Assembly (NCBI RefSeq): GCF_947500795.1
Contig: NZ_CANMTE010000002.1
Location: 186,001-250,000 of the forward strand
DNA: 64,000 nt
Origin: an uncultured Gelidibacter sp.
GTDB lineage: Bacteria; Bacteroidota; Bacteroidia; Flavobacteriales; Flavobacteriaceae
Direction of reading: 5' to 3'
Below are positions 52,478 to 60,418 of this stretch, piece after piece. The notes beneath the pieces were generated by a model, which was given only the letters and a program-made list of their open reading frames with translations, did not search any database and was not told the DNA's origin. Position numbers and translations under genes: made by a program. Each line of letters begins with the position of its first letter. Position 1 is the first letter of the stretch.

Positions 52478-53989
52478 ATGACTGATCAAGTTCGTGTGCG
52501 TTTTGCACCAAGTCCAACAGGGCCACTTCATATTGGTGGTCTCCGTACCGCATTATTCAACTATTTATTTGCCAAAAAACATAATGGTACCTTTGTATTG
52601 AGAATTGAAGATACAGACCAAAACCGTTATGTTGAAGGTGCTGAACAGTATATTATTGACGCTTTAAACTGGTGCAATATTCCTTATGATGAAGGTCCAG
52701 GTAAGAACGAAAAACTTGGTCCTTACAGACAAAGCGAGCGCAAGCATATGTATAAAGAATACGCTGAACAATTAATTGCTTCGGGTAATGCTTACTATGC
52801 GTTTGACACTGCTGAGAGCTTGGAACACCATAGAAAAGATCATGAATCAAAAGGGAAAACCTTTATTTATAACTGGCATAATAGAAATTTACTATTGAAT
52901 TCCATTTCATTATCTGCTGAGGAAACTCAAAAAAAATTAGATAATGGAGAAGATTACGTCATCCGATTTAAATCGCCACAAGACCAAACTTTACAATTAA
53001 CGGATATTGTTAGAGGTGATATTAGCATTGATACGAATATCTTAGATGATAAAGTTTTATTTAAAAGTGATGGGATGCCAACCTACCATTTAGCGAATAT
53101 TGTTGATGACCATTTGATGGAAATTACGCACGTTATTCGTGGTGAAGAATGGTTGCCTTCCCTAGCCTTGCATTTTCAATTGTATGATGCATTTGGATGG
53201 GACAGGCCTCAATTTGCGCATTTACCATTATTGCTTAAACCTACCGGAAAAGGAAAGTTAAGCAAGCGTGATGGCGATAAATTAGGATTCCCAGTATTTC
53301 CTTTAGAATGGCAAGATCCTGAATCTAATGATGTTTCACGTGGATACAGAGAAGACGGCTACTTTAATGATGCCTTGGTTAACTTTTTAGCATTTTTAGG
53401 ATGGAATCCAGGTACGGAACAAGAGTTATTCTCAATGGAAGAGCTTACCCAAGCTTTTGAATTGGAACGCGTCCACAAATCTGGAGCACGTTTTGATCCT
53501 GATAAAATTAAATGGTTCAATCATCAGTACATGCAAATGCAAAATGATGATGAATTAGCGGAAGCTTTTAAAAATAGTACACCACAATTAGCATCCATTG
53601 ATGTAAATTATGTGGCTTTGGTAGTGGGCATGATTAAAGAACGCGCCACGTTTATCTCTGATTTTTGGGATTTATCGTCCTTCCTTTTTGAAGCTCCCAC
53701 AAGTTATGATGAAAAAGCATTTGCTAAAATCATGAATGACGATACCCGAGAACTGATGAATGAATTGGTTCAAATTATCAATCACAGTTCAGATTTTACG
53801 GTTGATAACATTCAGGCTGATGTGAAAGCATGGATTGGTGAAAAAGGTGTCGGCTTCGGTAAAGTGATGCAACCCTTAAGATTAGCGCTAGTTGGTGCGA
53901 TGCAAGGTCCTGATGTGTTTGAAATCATCTTTATGATTGGAAAAGCAGAAACCGCACAACGTATTGAAAAATTGGTTCAGACCATATAA
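52478..53989 (+). CDS. gltX: Glutamyl-tRNA synthetase
   Basis: The 503-residue class I synthetase charges tRNA-Glu. The HIGH-type motif is in RFAPSPTGPLHIGGLRTALFNYLF, the KMSKS-type motif in KLSKRDGDKLGFPVF, and FVLRIEDTDQNR and HVIRGEEWLPS are family hallmarks. Length is normal. It carries in its reading frame a TGTTTCACGTGGATA sequence resembling a half-matched parS. A separate glnS lies 3 kb away. Confidence 0.97.
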   Translation: MTDQVRVRFAPSPTGPLHIGGLRTALFNYLFAKKHNGTFVLRIEDTDQNRYVEGAEQYIIDALNWCNIPYDEGPGKNEKLGPYRQSERKHMYKEYAEQLIASGNAYYAFDTAESLEHHRKDHESKGKTFIYNWHNRNLLLNSISLSAEETQKKLDNGEDYVIRFKSPQDQTLQLTDIVRGDISIDTNILDDKVLFKSDGMPTYHLANIVDDHLMEITHVIRGEEWLPSLALHFQLYDAFGWDRPQFAHLPLLLKPTGKGKLSKRDGDKLGFPVFPLEWQDPESNDVSRGYREDGYFNDALVNFLAFLGWNPGTEQELFSMEELTQAFELERVHKSGARFDPDKIKWFNHQYMQMQNDDELAEAFKNSTPQLASIDVNYVALVVGMIKERATFISDFWDLSSFLFEAPTSYDEKAFAKIMNDDTRELMNELVQIINHSSDFTVDNIQADVKAWIGEKGVGFGKVMQPLRLALVGAMQGPDVFEIIFMIGKAETAQRIEKLVQTI

Positions 53990-54006
53990 TTCAAAAGGTT
54001 TAATAT

Positions 54007-54046
54007 AAAAAGGCTTAGTTTTCAATAGGTGAAACTAAGCCTTTTT
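54007..54046. terminator. Bidirectional terminator after gltX
   Basis: A perfect 15-bp stem AAAAAGGCTTAGTTT / AAACTAAGCCTTTTT with a 10-nt loop, T-rich on both sides, lies between convergent gltX and the barrel protein gene. Confidence 0.9.
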
Positions 54047-54081
54047 ACATTCTAGGAACGGTAAATTTTTACTCTAAATAA

Positions 54082-54759
54082 TTAAAATGTGATGATCGCC
54101 GTTAACGCAAGCATGCTCTGATTCCCTTTAAACTTACTCTTGTTTGTTTCTCCAGCAAAGTTTTCATTATTCAGCTGATTCAAAATATTGGTAAATCCGT
54201 ACATATATTGTCCTCTCAATTTAAACGACGGAAAACCAGCAGAAACACCAATGGCACCGTTCACATTAAAAGGAGAAATCTTATAAATATCCTTTGCCGT
54301 AACGCGGCTATAATTTTCAATAATATAATTCTCCTGATCTTTATTTTTCACCTCTAAATCGCCATTATATTGAATCATAGGGCCCAAATCAATGGTAACA
54401 TACTCTTTTACAACCTTAACATGAACCAAAAATGCCACTTGCGCGGTCAACATCGTAAAATCAACTTCCTCTGGAGCCTCTAAAAGTGTCGGTTTGGCCA
54501 TTATACCAAGTCTGTTTTCAGTCAATTGAATGTTATAACTTACCGTGTACCACTTGTGCGGCAACTCCACACTTGCAGTAAGTCCGCCAATCCAACCTTG
54601 ACCACTCTTAGTAATAAAATTATCTGTTTTTATATCAAACTGTGTAATACCACCATAAAGACCGAGCGTATTTCGTGTTCTTACAGTTTGTTGTGAATAC
54701 GAATGTGTAACAGAAGCTACACTTAAGACGACTAATAAAATAATTAGTTTATTTTTCAT
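54082..54759 (-). CDS. Outer-membrane beta-barrel protein, hypothetical
   Basis: The 225-residue product has a signal peptide (MKNKLIILLVVLSVASVTHSYSQQ) followed by alternating amphipathic strands with frequent Gly, Tyr and aromatic ends (LGLYGGITQFDI; WYTVSYNIQLTENRLG; FKLRGQYMYGFTNIL) and a C-terminal aromatic residue (TAIITF). That is the layout of small porin-like barrels in Bacteroidota. The ORF-track start at 54831 adds 24 unlikely residues; the ATG at 54759 begins the signal peptide. Not assignable to a named family. Confidence 0.75.
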   Translation of the reverse strand: MKNKLIILLVVLSVASVTHSYSQQTVRTRNTLGLYGGITQFDIKTDNFITKSGQGWIGGLTASVELPHKWYTVSYNIQLTENRLGIMAKPTLLEAPEEVDFTMLTAQVAFLVHVKVVKEYVTIDLGPMIQYNGDLEVKNKDQENYIIENYSRVTAKDIYKISPFNVNGAIGVSAGFPSFKLRGQYMYGFTNILNQLNNENFAGETNKSKFKGNQSMLALTAIITF

Positions 54760-54928
54760 AAGAATTGAGATGTTTCGTGAGACAAATTTCGATATTTTTT
54801 TTAATAAATTCCTCAATTCATTGAAAAACAATTAGTCTGACACTTAGCTTTTTGAAGAAAATGCATGTTTCAGGATAATTATAGTTTAATTTAGTATTTT
54901 ACATAGTCTAACCCTTAAAACTCCTTTT

Positions 54929-55864
54929 ATGTTTGCTCTTCCGATTATTGCTGTTATTATTTTTGTCATAGTCATTTCTGCTTTTTTTACCGTGAAGCAA
55001 CAGTCTGCTGCCATTATTGAACGTTTTGGTAAATTTCAAGTCATTCGACATTCGGGATTACAAATGAAAATTCCAATTATTGATCGTGTGGCAGGTAGAA
55101 TGAGCCTGAAAATTCAACAATTGGATGTAATTGTTGAAACAAAAACCTTGGATGATGTTTTCGTGCGATTAAAAATTTCTGTTCAATTTAAAGTGATTTC
55201 AGAAAAAGTATATGATGCCTTTTACAAACTGGATTATGCACACGATCAAATTACCAGTTATGTGTTTGATGTGGTACGTGCAGAAGTTCCTAAAATGAAA
55301 TTGGACGACGTTTTTGTTAAGAAAGATGATATTGCTATCGCCGTTAAAACGGAATTGAATGATGCGATGTCAGATTACGGTTATGACATCATTAAAACGC
55401 TTGTAACAGACATTGATCCGGATGCACAGGTAAAAGCTGCCATGAACAGAATTAATGCGTCTGAGCGCGAGAAAATAGCGGCTCAATTTGAAGGTGATGC
55501 TGCGCGTATTTTAATTGTAGAACGTGCAAAAGCGGAAGCAGAAAGCAAACGTTTACAAGGTCAGGGTATTGCTGATCAGCGTCGTGAAATTGCACGTGGT
55601 TTAGAGGAATCAGTAGAAGTACTTAATAAAGTGGGTATTAATTCTCAGGAAGCGTCTGCACTAATTGTGGTAACACAGCATTATGATACGCTTCAGTCTA
55701 TTGGTGAACATGTAAATAGTAACTTGATTTTATTACCAAATTCGCCTCAAGCTGGTAGTGATATGTTAAACAATATGGTGGCTAGTTTTACGGCAAGTAA
55801 TCAGATTGGTGAAGCCATGAAAGAAGCCAAAAACAAGAAGAAAGAAAACGATTTGAAAAAGTAA
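54929..55864 (+). CDS. SPFH/Band 7 domain membrane protein
   Basis: The 311-residue protein has one N-terminal helix (LPIIAVIIFVIVISAFFTV), then the SPFH domain (AAIIERFGKFQVIRHSGLQMKIPIIDRV) and a coiled coil with ASEREKIAAQFEGDAARILIVERAKAEAES, close to stomatin/QmcA proteins. Such proteins make large ring-like assemblies around membrane proteases or other partners. No NfeD gene accompanies it. Monocistronic with its own terminator. Confidence 0.9.
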   Translation: MFALPIIAVIIFVIVISAFFTVKQQSAAIIERFGKFQVIRHSGLQMKIPIIDRVAGRMSLKIQQLDVIVETKTLDDVFVRLKISVQFKVISEKVYDAFYKLDYAHDQITSYVFDVVRAEVPKMKLDDVFVKKDDIAIAVKTELNDAMSDYGYDIIKTLVTDIDPDAQVKAAMNRINASEREKIAAQFEGDAARILIVERAKAEAESKRLQGQGIADQRREIARGLEESVEVLNKVGINSQEASALIVVTQHYDTLQSIGEHVNSNLILLPNSPQAGSDMLNNMVASFTASNQIGEAMKEAKNKKKENDLKK

Positions 55865-55872
55865 TCATCAAT

Positions 55873-55902
55873 AAAAAGCCCTTCAGATGTGAAGGGCTTT
55901 TT
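55873..55902 (+). terminator. Terminator after the SPFH gene
   Basis: A 12-bp stem AAAAAGCCCTTC / GAAGGGCTTTTT with a 6-nt loop, beginning nine bases after the stop codon. Confidence 0.9.
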
Positions 55903-56006
55903 AGTTTTTAATAGTCTCTATCCAACGCTAGATTTCTTTTAGTTGGTATTAACGCAACCAATTGTATCCTTACGCATCTTCATAGCAATACCTAAACCTA
56001 AAACAT

Positions 56007-56549
56007 ATGAGAGCAAAAATTTTATTGTTAATGATCGTCGGAATCTTATTTTCTTGTTCCAGTGATGATGACCATCAAACAAAAATTATCAACATGCGTG
56101 TGAATCATTATCAAAATACAGGAATGGGCGAAGGTTTGTTTTTAACTTTTCTTGTTCAAGAAGGAAATGCTATTGGAACAGATAATTGGACAAAATTATA
56201 TAATACCATTGAAGGTTTTGATTATAAACCAGGGAAAATTTATGATCTTTCAGTAGTGGTTGAGCAGGTTAAAAATCCGCCTCAAGATGCCAGTTCTTTA
56301 AAATATACGTTGAAAGAAATAATTTCGACTCAAGATGTAGATCCTGAAATTCTATTTGATATTGATTTAAAAACAAATGGTCAGAGTTTTGTGACAACAA
56401 ATTCAGGCTACGAACTTTTAAATCAGATTGAGATTGATTGTAATACGCTTTGCGATGCTCTCAATGCAGCCTTAGAAAATAAAGACTTCGTTGTGGGAAC
56501 TTTTAAAAGACTCCCTAATAATGACCTACAATTGGTGGAACTGAAGTAA
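56007..56549 (+). CDS. DUF4377 family lipoprotein
   Basis: The 180-residue product starts MRAKILLLMIVGILFSCSSDDDHQ, a lipoprotein signal with Cys at residue 17 and an acidic SSDDD after it, which in Bacteroidota often favours surface export. The segment IEGFDYKPGKIYDLSVVVEQVKNPPQDASSLKYTL is the DUF4377 core. Members are often fused to META domains; this one stands alone. Function unknown. Confidence 0.85.
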   Translation: MRAKILLLMIVGILFSCSSDDDHQTKIINMRVNHYQNTGMGEGLFLTFLVQEGNAIGTDNWTKLYNTIEGFDYKPGKIYDLSVVVEQVKNPPQDASSLKYTLKEIISTQDVDPEILFDIDLKTNGQSFVTTNSGYELLNQIEIDCNTLCDALNAALENKDFVVGTFKRLPNNDLQLVELK

Positions 56550-56634
56550 ATTTCTTGCCAACAACGAACTGAATTACTGGCGAAATTAAATTAGGTAACA
56601 TCTCCTCTTTTGATGCTTGTATATTATCTAAAAA

Positions 56635-56684
56635 AGCGCAGTCGAAACCCGTATGATGTTGTATCAACCTGTTTCGACTGCGCT
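56635..56684. repeat. Inverted repeat of the TCGACTGCGCT element
   Basis: AGCGCAGTCGAAAC and GTTTCGACTGCGCT are perfectly complementary 14-bp arms separated by 22 nt, in the 199-bp gap between convergent DUF4377 and glnS. The arms contain the core seen at 204-225 and 2851-2874. It may also stop transcription from both sides, though there is no T-run on the plus strand. Confidence 0.75.
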
Positions 56685-56748
56685 AAATTGGACATTTTTA
56701 TGCGAATGTTGACACCCTTATAAGGATGATCAAAAAATTCAATACACT

Positions 56749-58758
56749 TTATAATGCTTTTGCCTCAGTGACCAAAGCTTCATTTTTATCATCTATTCCT
56801 GAAGCGATAAATGCCTCAATATCTTCATTACGCTCTAACCCTTGTTCCAATAACACACCAAGTGTAATCATTGTAGCAATACGCGTCCCGACTTTTTTAG
56901 CCGCGGTGTTAAACCAAGGTTGCAACTCTTCATAACTCACATTTTTTGCAAGTTCTTGAATCTCTGCTTTAGTTTTTAATTGTTTTTCTTCCGGCAGATT
57001 GGTATATTTTTTACCTAATTGCTGAATGATATCAATCGCTTTTCGTTGCGGTTGATTGTTATTTGGTTTCACTTGCTGTGGCGAATTCTTTTGCTCCGTT
57101 TTTCCAGTATTCGATTCCTTAGTCCAAGAATCACGCAAGCCGACAGTTTTATTAAATACTAAGTTTTCTGCCGTCGAATCTTTATCAACATTAAAGTATC
57201 CAATACGTTGAAATTGGTAACGGTCTCCAACTTTAGCATCTTTTAAACTCGGCTCCACATACGCCGTAATGATTTTTAAAGATTCAGGATTTATAAATTC
57301 CATAAAATCCTTATCAGGATGTGCATCTGGAGAAGGATCCATAAACAAACGATCATATTCTCTAACCTCTGCCTTTACAGCATGTTTAATAGACACCCAA
57401 TGCAAAGTTCCTTTAACTTTTATAGACGTATCTTCAGTATAGGTACAGTGAATTTCGGTGATATTCCCATGTGCATCTTTAACAACGCTTTCACCCTTAA
57501 TGATGTAAGCATTCTTTAAACGCACTTGTTTTCCGATGCTTAATCTGAAATATTTGCTGCTCGCTTCTTCCTTAAAATCATCTCTTTCAATATACAATTC
57601 TCTAGAAAAAGGCACTTTTCTAAAGCCTAAACCTTCATCTTCCTGGCTATTTTCTGCTTCCAACCACTCCTCTTTTCCTTCTGGATAATTTGTGATTACA
57701 AGTTTAACAGGATCTAAAACAGCCATCACTCGTGGCGCTGTTTTGTTCAAATCTTCTCTGATACAGAACTCTAAAAGAGCCACATCAATCACATTATCAC
57801 GTTTGGCAACCCCTACGGTTTCCACAAATTTACGGATCGCGTTTGGAGTATAACCTCTACGACGCAACCCAGAAATAGTTGGCATGCGCGGATCATCCCA
57901 ACCCGAAACAATCTTCTCTTCTACCAATTTTAACAACTTACGTTTGCTCATGATGGTATAACTCAGGTTTAAACGGGCAAATTCGCGTTGTTTTGGGCGT
58001 ATTTTGTCAGATTCAACCACTTGGTCCAAGAACCAGTCGTAAAGCTCTCTGTGAGGCTTAAATTCGAGAGAACATAAACTGTGTGTAATACTTTCCAAAT
58101 AATCACTTTCACCATGCGTCCAATCGTACATAGGGTAAATGCACCAATCGTTGCCCGTTCTGTGATGGTGTTTTTTCAATACACGATACATAATTGGGTC
58201 ACGCATTAGCATATTGGTATGCTTCATGTCAATTTTTGCACGCAATACATGAGACCCTTCTTCACATTCCCCATTCTTCATTTTTTCAAAAAGTGCCAAA
58301 TTTTCCTCTACACTTCTATTGCGATAAGGACCATCTACACCAGGTTGTGTCGGTGTTCCTTTTTGCTCCGCCATAGCTTCAGACGATTGCGAATCAACAT
58401 AAGCTTTTCCGTCCTTAATCATTTGAACAGCCCAATCATACAACTGTTGAAAATAATCAGAAGAGTACAATTCATTCGCCCAAGTATAGCCTAACCAAGA
58501 AATATCTTCTTTAATGGCATCCACATACTCTTGTTCTTCTTTTGCTGGATTGGTATCATCAAAACGTAGATTTACAGGCGCGTTATATTTTTCACCCAAA
58601 CCAAAACTGATACCAATGGCTTTGGTATGTCCGATATGCAAATACCCATTTGGTTCCGGCGGAAACCTGAACCTAAGGTCGTCTTTAGACATTCCATTAG
58701 CTAAATCTTCTTCTATAATGTGCTCTAAAAAGTTGAGCGATTTTGATTCTTCTGACAT
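56749..58758 (-). CDS. glnS: Glutaminyl-tRNA synthetase with C-terminal extension
   Basis: The 669-residue class I synthetase has RFPPEPNGYLHIGHTKAI and MSKRKLLKLVEE as its two signature motifs, LRFDDTNPAKEEQEYVD, and the anticodon-binding beta-barrels up to about residue 555. E. coli GlnRS ends there at 554. Here a Gln/Asn/Lys linker (TEQKNSPQQVKPNNNQPQRK) leads to an extra helical domain of about 90 residues (TKAEIQELAKNVSYEELQPW). It differs from the YqeY-like tail known in Deinococcus as far as I can judge. Charges tRNA-Gln directly. Confidence 0.96.
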   Translation of the reverse strand: MSEESKSLNFLEHIIEEDLANGMSKDDLRFRFPPEPNGYLHIGHTKAIGISFGLGEKYNAPVNLRFDDTNPAKEEQEYVDAIKEDISWLGYTWANELYSSDYFQQLYDWAVQMIKDGKAYVDSQSSEAMAEQKGTPTQPGVDGPYRNRSVEENLALFEKMKNGECEEGSHVLRAKIDMKHTNMLMRDPIMYRVLKKHHHRTGNDWCIYPMYDWTHGESDYLESITHSLCSLEFKPHRELYDWFLDQVVESDKIRPKQREFARLNLSYTIMSKRKLLKLVEEKIVSGWDDPRMPTISGLRRRGYTPNAIRKFVETVGVAKRDNVIDVALLEFCIREDLNKTAPRVMAVLDPVKLVITNYPEGKEEWLEAENSQEDEGLGFRKVPFSRELYIERDDFKEEASSKYFRLSIGKQVRLKNAYIIKGESVVKDAHGNITEIHCTYTEDTSIKVKGTLHWVSIKHAVKAEVREYDRLFMDPSPDAHPDKDFMEFINPESLKIITAYVEPSLKDAKVGDRYQFQRIGYFNVDKDSTAENLVFNKTVGLRDSWTKESNTGKTEQKNSPQQVKPNNNQPQRKAIDIIQQLGKKYTNLPEEKQLKTKAEIQELAKNVSYEELQPWFNTAAKKVGTRIATMITLGVLLEQGLERNEDIEAFIASGIDDKNEALVTEAKAL

Positions 58759-58818
58759 AGGACTCGTGCTTATTTGTTATTCTTTAGTGCATTTTTCGGC
58801 ACAATAAGAATTCTTATG

Positions 58819-58826
58819 CAAAATTA
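58819..58826 (-). promoter_or_regulatory. Putative -7 element for glnS
   Basis: Minus-strand TAATTTTG, 60 bp before the glnS ATG, divergent from the folB element 28 bp away. Confidence 0.4.
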
Positions 58827-58853
58827 GGGATTTTTTTAGTTCTATAAATGGCT

Positions 58854-58861
58854 TATTTTTG
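58854..58861 (+). promoter_or_regulatory. Putative -7 element for folB
   Basis: TATTTTTG fits TAnnTTTG and ends 17 bp before the ATG at 58879. It includes the first base of the GTG used as start in the ORF track, which argues for the downstream ATG. Confidence 0.5.
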
Positions 58862-58878
58862 TGGATATAAATGGAATT

Positions 58879-59241
58879 ATGGGTGTTATTAAAGTTGAAA
58901 ATATCAGGGTGTTTTCACATCATGGATGTTTAAAGGAGGAAACAAAAATAGGTAGCGATTATCGCGTCGATCTTAAAATAAAAGCCGATTTAAAACCTTC
59001 TGCAAAATCAGATAAATTGAGTGATACTGTTGATTATGTATTACTTAACAGAATCATAAAGGAAGAAATGAAGCAACCTTCCTATTTGCTAGAAACGGTT
59101 GCCAAACGTATCTTGAATCGTATTTTTGAGGAAGATCAATTGGTTACCAAAGCAACGGTTTCAGTAAGTAAAATTAATCCTCCAATTGGTGGCGATGTGG
59201 AAAAAGTGACCATTAAAATGACGGAGAAGCGAAAAAAATAG
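58879..59241 (+). CDS. folB: Dihydroneopterin aldolase
   Basis: The 120-residue folate-pathway enzyme cleaves dihydroneopterin to hydroxymethyl-dihydropterin and glycolaldehyde. Family features are VFSHHGCLKEETKIGSDYRVD, DTVDYVLLNRIIKEEM and SYLLETVAKRI with the conserved Glu, plus the C-terminal VSKINPPIGGDVEKV. The GTG start at 58861 would add six residues and sits in the promoter; the ATG at 58879 (MGVIKVENIRVFSHHG) is chosen. Confidence 0.93.
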   Translation: MGVIKVENIRVFSHHGCLKEETKIGSDYRVDLKIKADLKPSAKSDKLSDTVDYVLLNRIIKEEMKQPSYLLETVAKRILNRIFEEDQLVTKATVSVSKINPPIGGDVEKVTIKMTEKRKK

Positions 59242-59271
59242 AACTATATAGCTTACCAAGTTTATTTTTTT

Positions 59272-59279
59272 TACATTTG
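59272..59279 (+). promoter_or_regulatory. Putative -7 element for tRNA-Cys
   Basis: TACATTTG, identical to the atp operon -7 box, ends 13 bp before the tRNA 5' end. Confidence 0.5.
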
Positions 59280-59292
59280 CACTTCCAAATTT

Positions 59293-59363
59293 GGCATCAT
59301 GGCCGAGTGGCTAGGCAGAGGTCTGCAAAACCTTCTACAGCGGTTCGAATCCGCTTGATGCCT
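59293..59363 (+). tRNA. tRNA-Cys (anticodon GCA)
   Basis: The 71-nt cloverleaf has acceptor GGCATCA/TGATGCC, D-arm with GGCCGAGTGGCTAGGC, anticodon stem GAGGT/ACCTT around CTGCAAA (anticodon GCA), a 4-nt variable loop and T-arm AGCGG-TTCGAAT-CCGCT. The discriminator base is U, as expected for tRNA-Cys. CCA is not encoded. Confidence 0.97.
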
Positions 59364-59367
59364 CAAG

Positions 59368-59398
59368 AAAACCTTCAACTAATGTTGAGGGTTTTTTT
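59368..59398 (+). terminator. Terminator of the tRNA-Cys gene
   Basis: AAAACCTTCAAC / GTTGAGGGTTTT with a TAAT loop (one G-T pair) followed by T7. A second copy of it lies at 59557-59588 behind the tRNA remnant. Confidence 0.85.
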
Positions 59399-59501
59399 AT
59401 TTTAAATTTTTATCTGTTGGAACGCTGATGACGCGGATAAGTCGAATCAGAGCAGATTTTTGTATTGATTCTAAATTTTTATAAAAAATTAATTAAAGAC
59501 T

Positions 59502-59552
59502 ACAAACCTTCTACAGCGGTTCTCCCGATAGCTATCGGGACGCTTGATGCCT
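59502..59552 (+). pseudogene. Partial duplicate of the tRNA-Cys 3' half
   Basis: ACAAACCTTCTACAGCGGTTC and CGCTTGATGCCT copy the tRNA from the anticodon loop to the 3' end, but five T-arm bases (GAATC) are replaced by an 18-bp palindrome. The downstream terminator is also copied. The 5' half is missing, so it cannot make a tRNA. Confidence 0.85.
59523..59540. repeat. 18-bp perfect palindrome inside the tRNA remnant
   Basis: TCCCGATAGCTATCGGGA is fully self-complementary. I recall palindromes of this sequence as frequent in flavobacterial intergenic DNA, so it may be a small mobile or REP-like unit. Confidence 0.7.
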
Positions 59553-59894
59553 CAAGAAAACCTTCAACTAATGTTGAGGGTTTTTTTTATTCTAAATTTT
59601 CTGTTGGAACACTGATGACGCGGATTGAGCAGATTAAAGCTGATTTCTTTGATTTGATGGTATAAGAATTCTATAAATAAAAGTATTATTTCCTATCTTA
59701 AATTTTACTCGTTTGAACGCTGATGACACAGATTGAGCAGATTACAGCTGATTTCTTTGAGTTGATGGAATGAGAAATTGATGAATGGAGTACACTTTTC
59801 TTTCTTAGTATACCCTGAATTCACCGCTGATAACGCGGATTGAACAGATTGAACTTGATATTTTTTGATTTGATGCAATGAGAAATCAAGAAAA

Positions 59895-60362
59895 CTAGCC
59901 GTTGTTGTTGATAAGTGCTATTTTTTCATTCACTTTATCCATAAACTCGTGGAGATATTCTGGAACATTTTCTTTTACTTGGTCAATTGTCCACTTATAA
60001 ACAACACCATTTTTTGAAAGTTGAATAAAGAGTCCGCCGCCATCAGCGCAATCTGGACATCCAAAAACTGTAGTGTCATCTTCCAATAATTGCTGTGGCA
60101 TATAGGTTGTCAAATCTTTTACTTGATTGAAAGAAGCTTCATCTAACTCGCGAAATTTTAAATTTTCCAATGATTGTTTATCATCGGTATTTTCATAGAG
60201 TTTAGTGTCGGTCAGCTTAAAAATTGCTACACAATTTTCACCTGCACACATGCCATAATAATGGCCGAAAATAAGATAATCTCCTGTCTTTTTAGAAATA
60301 TCATCAGAATTACAAGCTGTAAATAGAAACGTGGTCAATACTAAAATAAGTACTCTTTTCAT
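59895..60362 (-). CDS. Hypothetical lipoprotein
   Basis: The 155-residue product begins MKRVLILVLTTFLFTACNSDD, a clear lipoprotein signal with Cys at residue 17. The mature part has four more Cys: MCAGENC near residue 40 and GCPDCADGG near residue 100; the latter is a CxxC that could be a disulfide or metal site. I do not recognise the family. It follows the LysE-type gene on the same strand by 56 bp and may share its transcript. Confidence 0.7.
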   Translation of the reverse strand: MKRVLILVLTTFLFTACNSDDISKKTGDYLIFGHYYGMCAGENCVAIFKLTDTKLYENTDDKQSLENLKFRELDEASFNQVKDLTTYMPQQLLEDDTTVFGCPDCADGGGLFIQLSKNGVVYKWTIDQVKENVPEYLHEFMDKVNEKIALINNNG

Positions 60363-60418
60363 GAGATAGGTTTCTATGTAGATGGAACTTATTGTAAATG
60401 GTTGCGTGATAACGCAAA

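Larger units (their letters stand above)
59425..59890. repeat. Degenerate repeat field downstream of tRNA-Cys
   Basis: Four units based on CTGATGACGCGGATTGAGCAG begin at 59425, 59612, 59720 and 59827. The last three are spaced 108 and 107 bp and extend into a shared GCTGATTTCTTTGATTTGATG segment. The first interval is longer because it contains the tRNA remnant. No gene is visible in this 530-bp gap; the 66-residue ORF in the track runs across repeats and is not credible. Confidence 0.7.

Noticed and set aside
59465-59665. 66-residue ORF downstream of tRNA-Cys
   Set aside because: It runs through the tRNA remnant, the palindrome, the copied terminator and a repeat unit; the apparent protein is a product of repeats.
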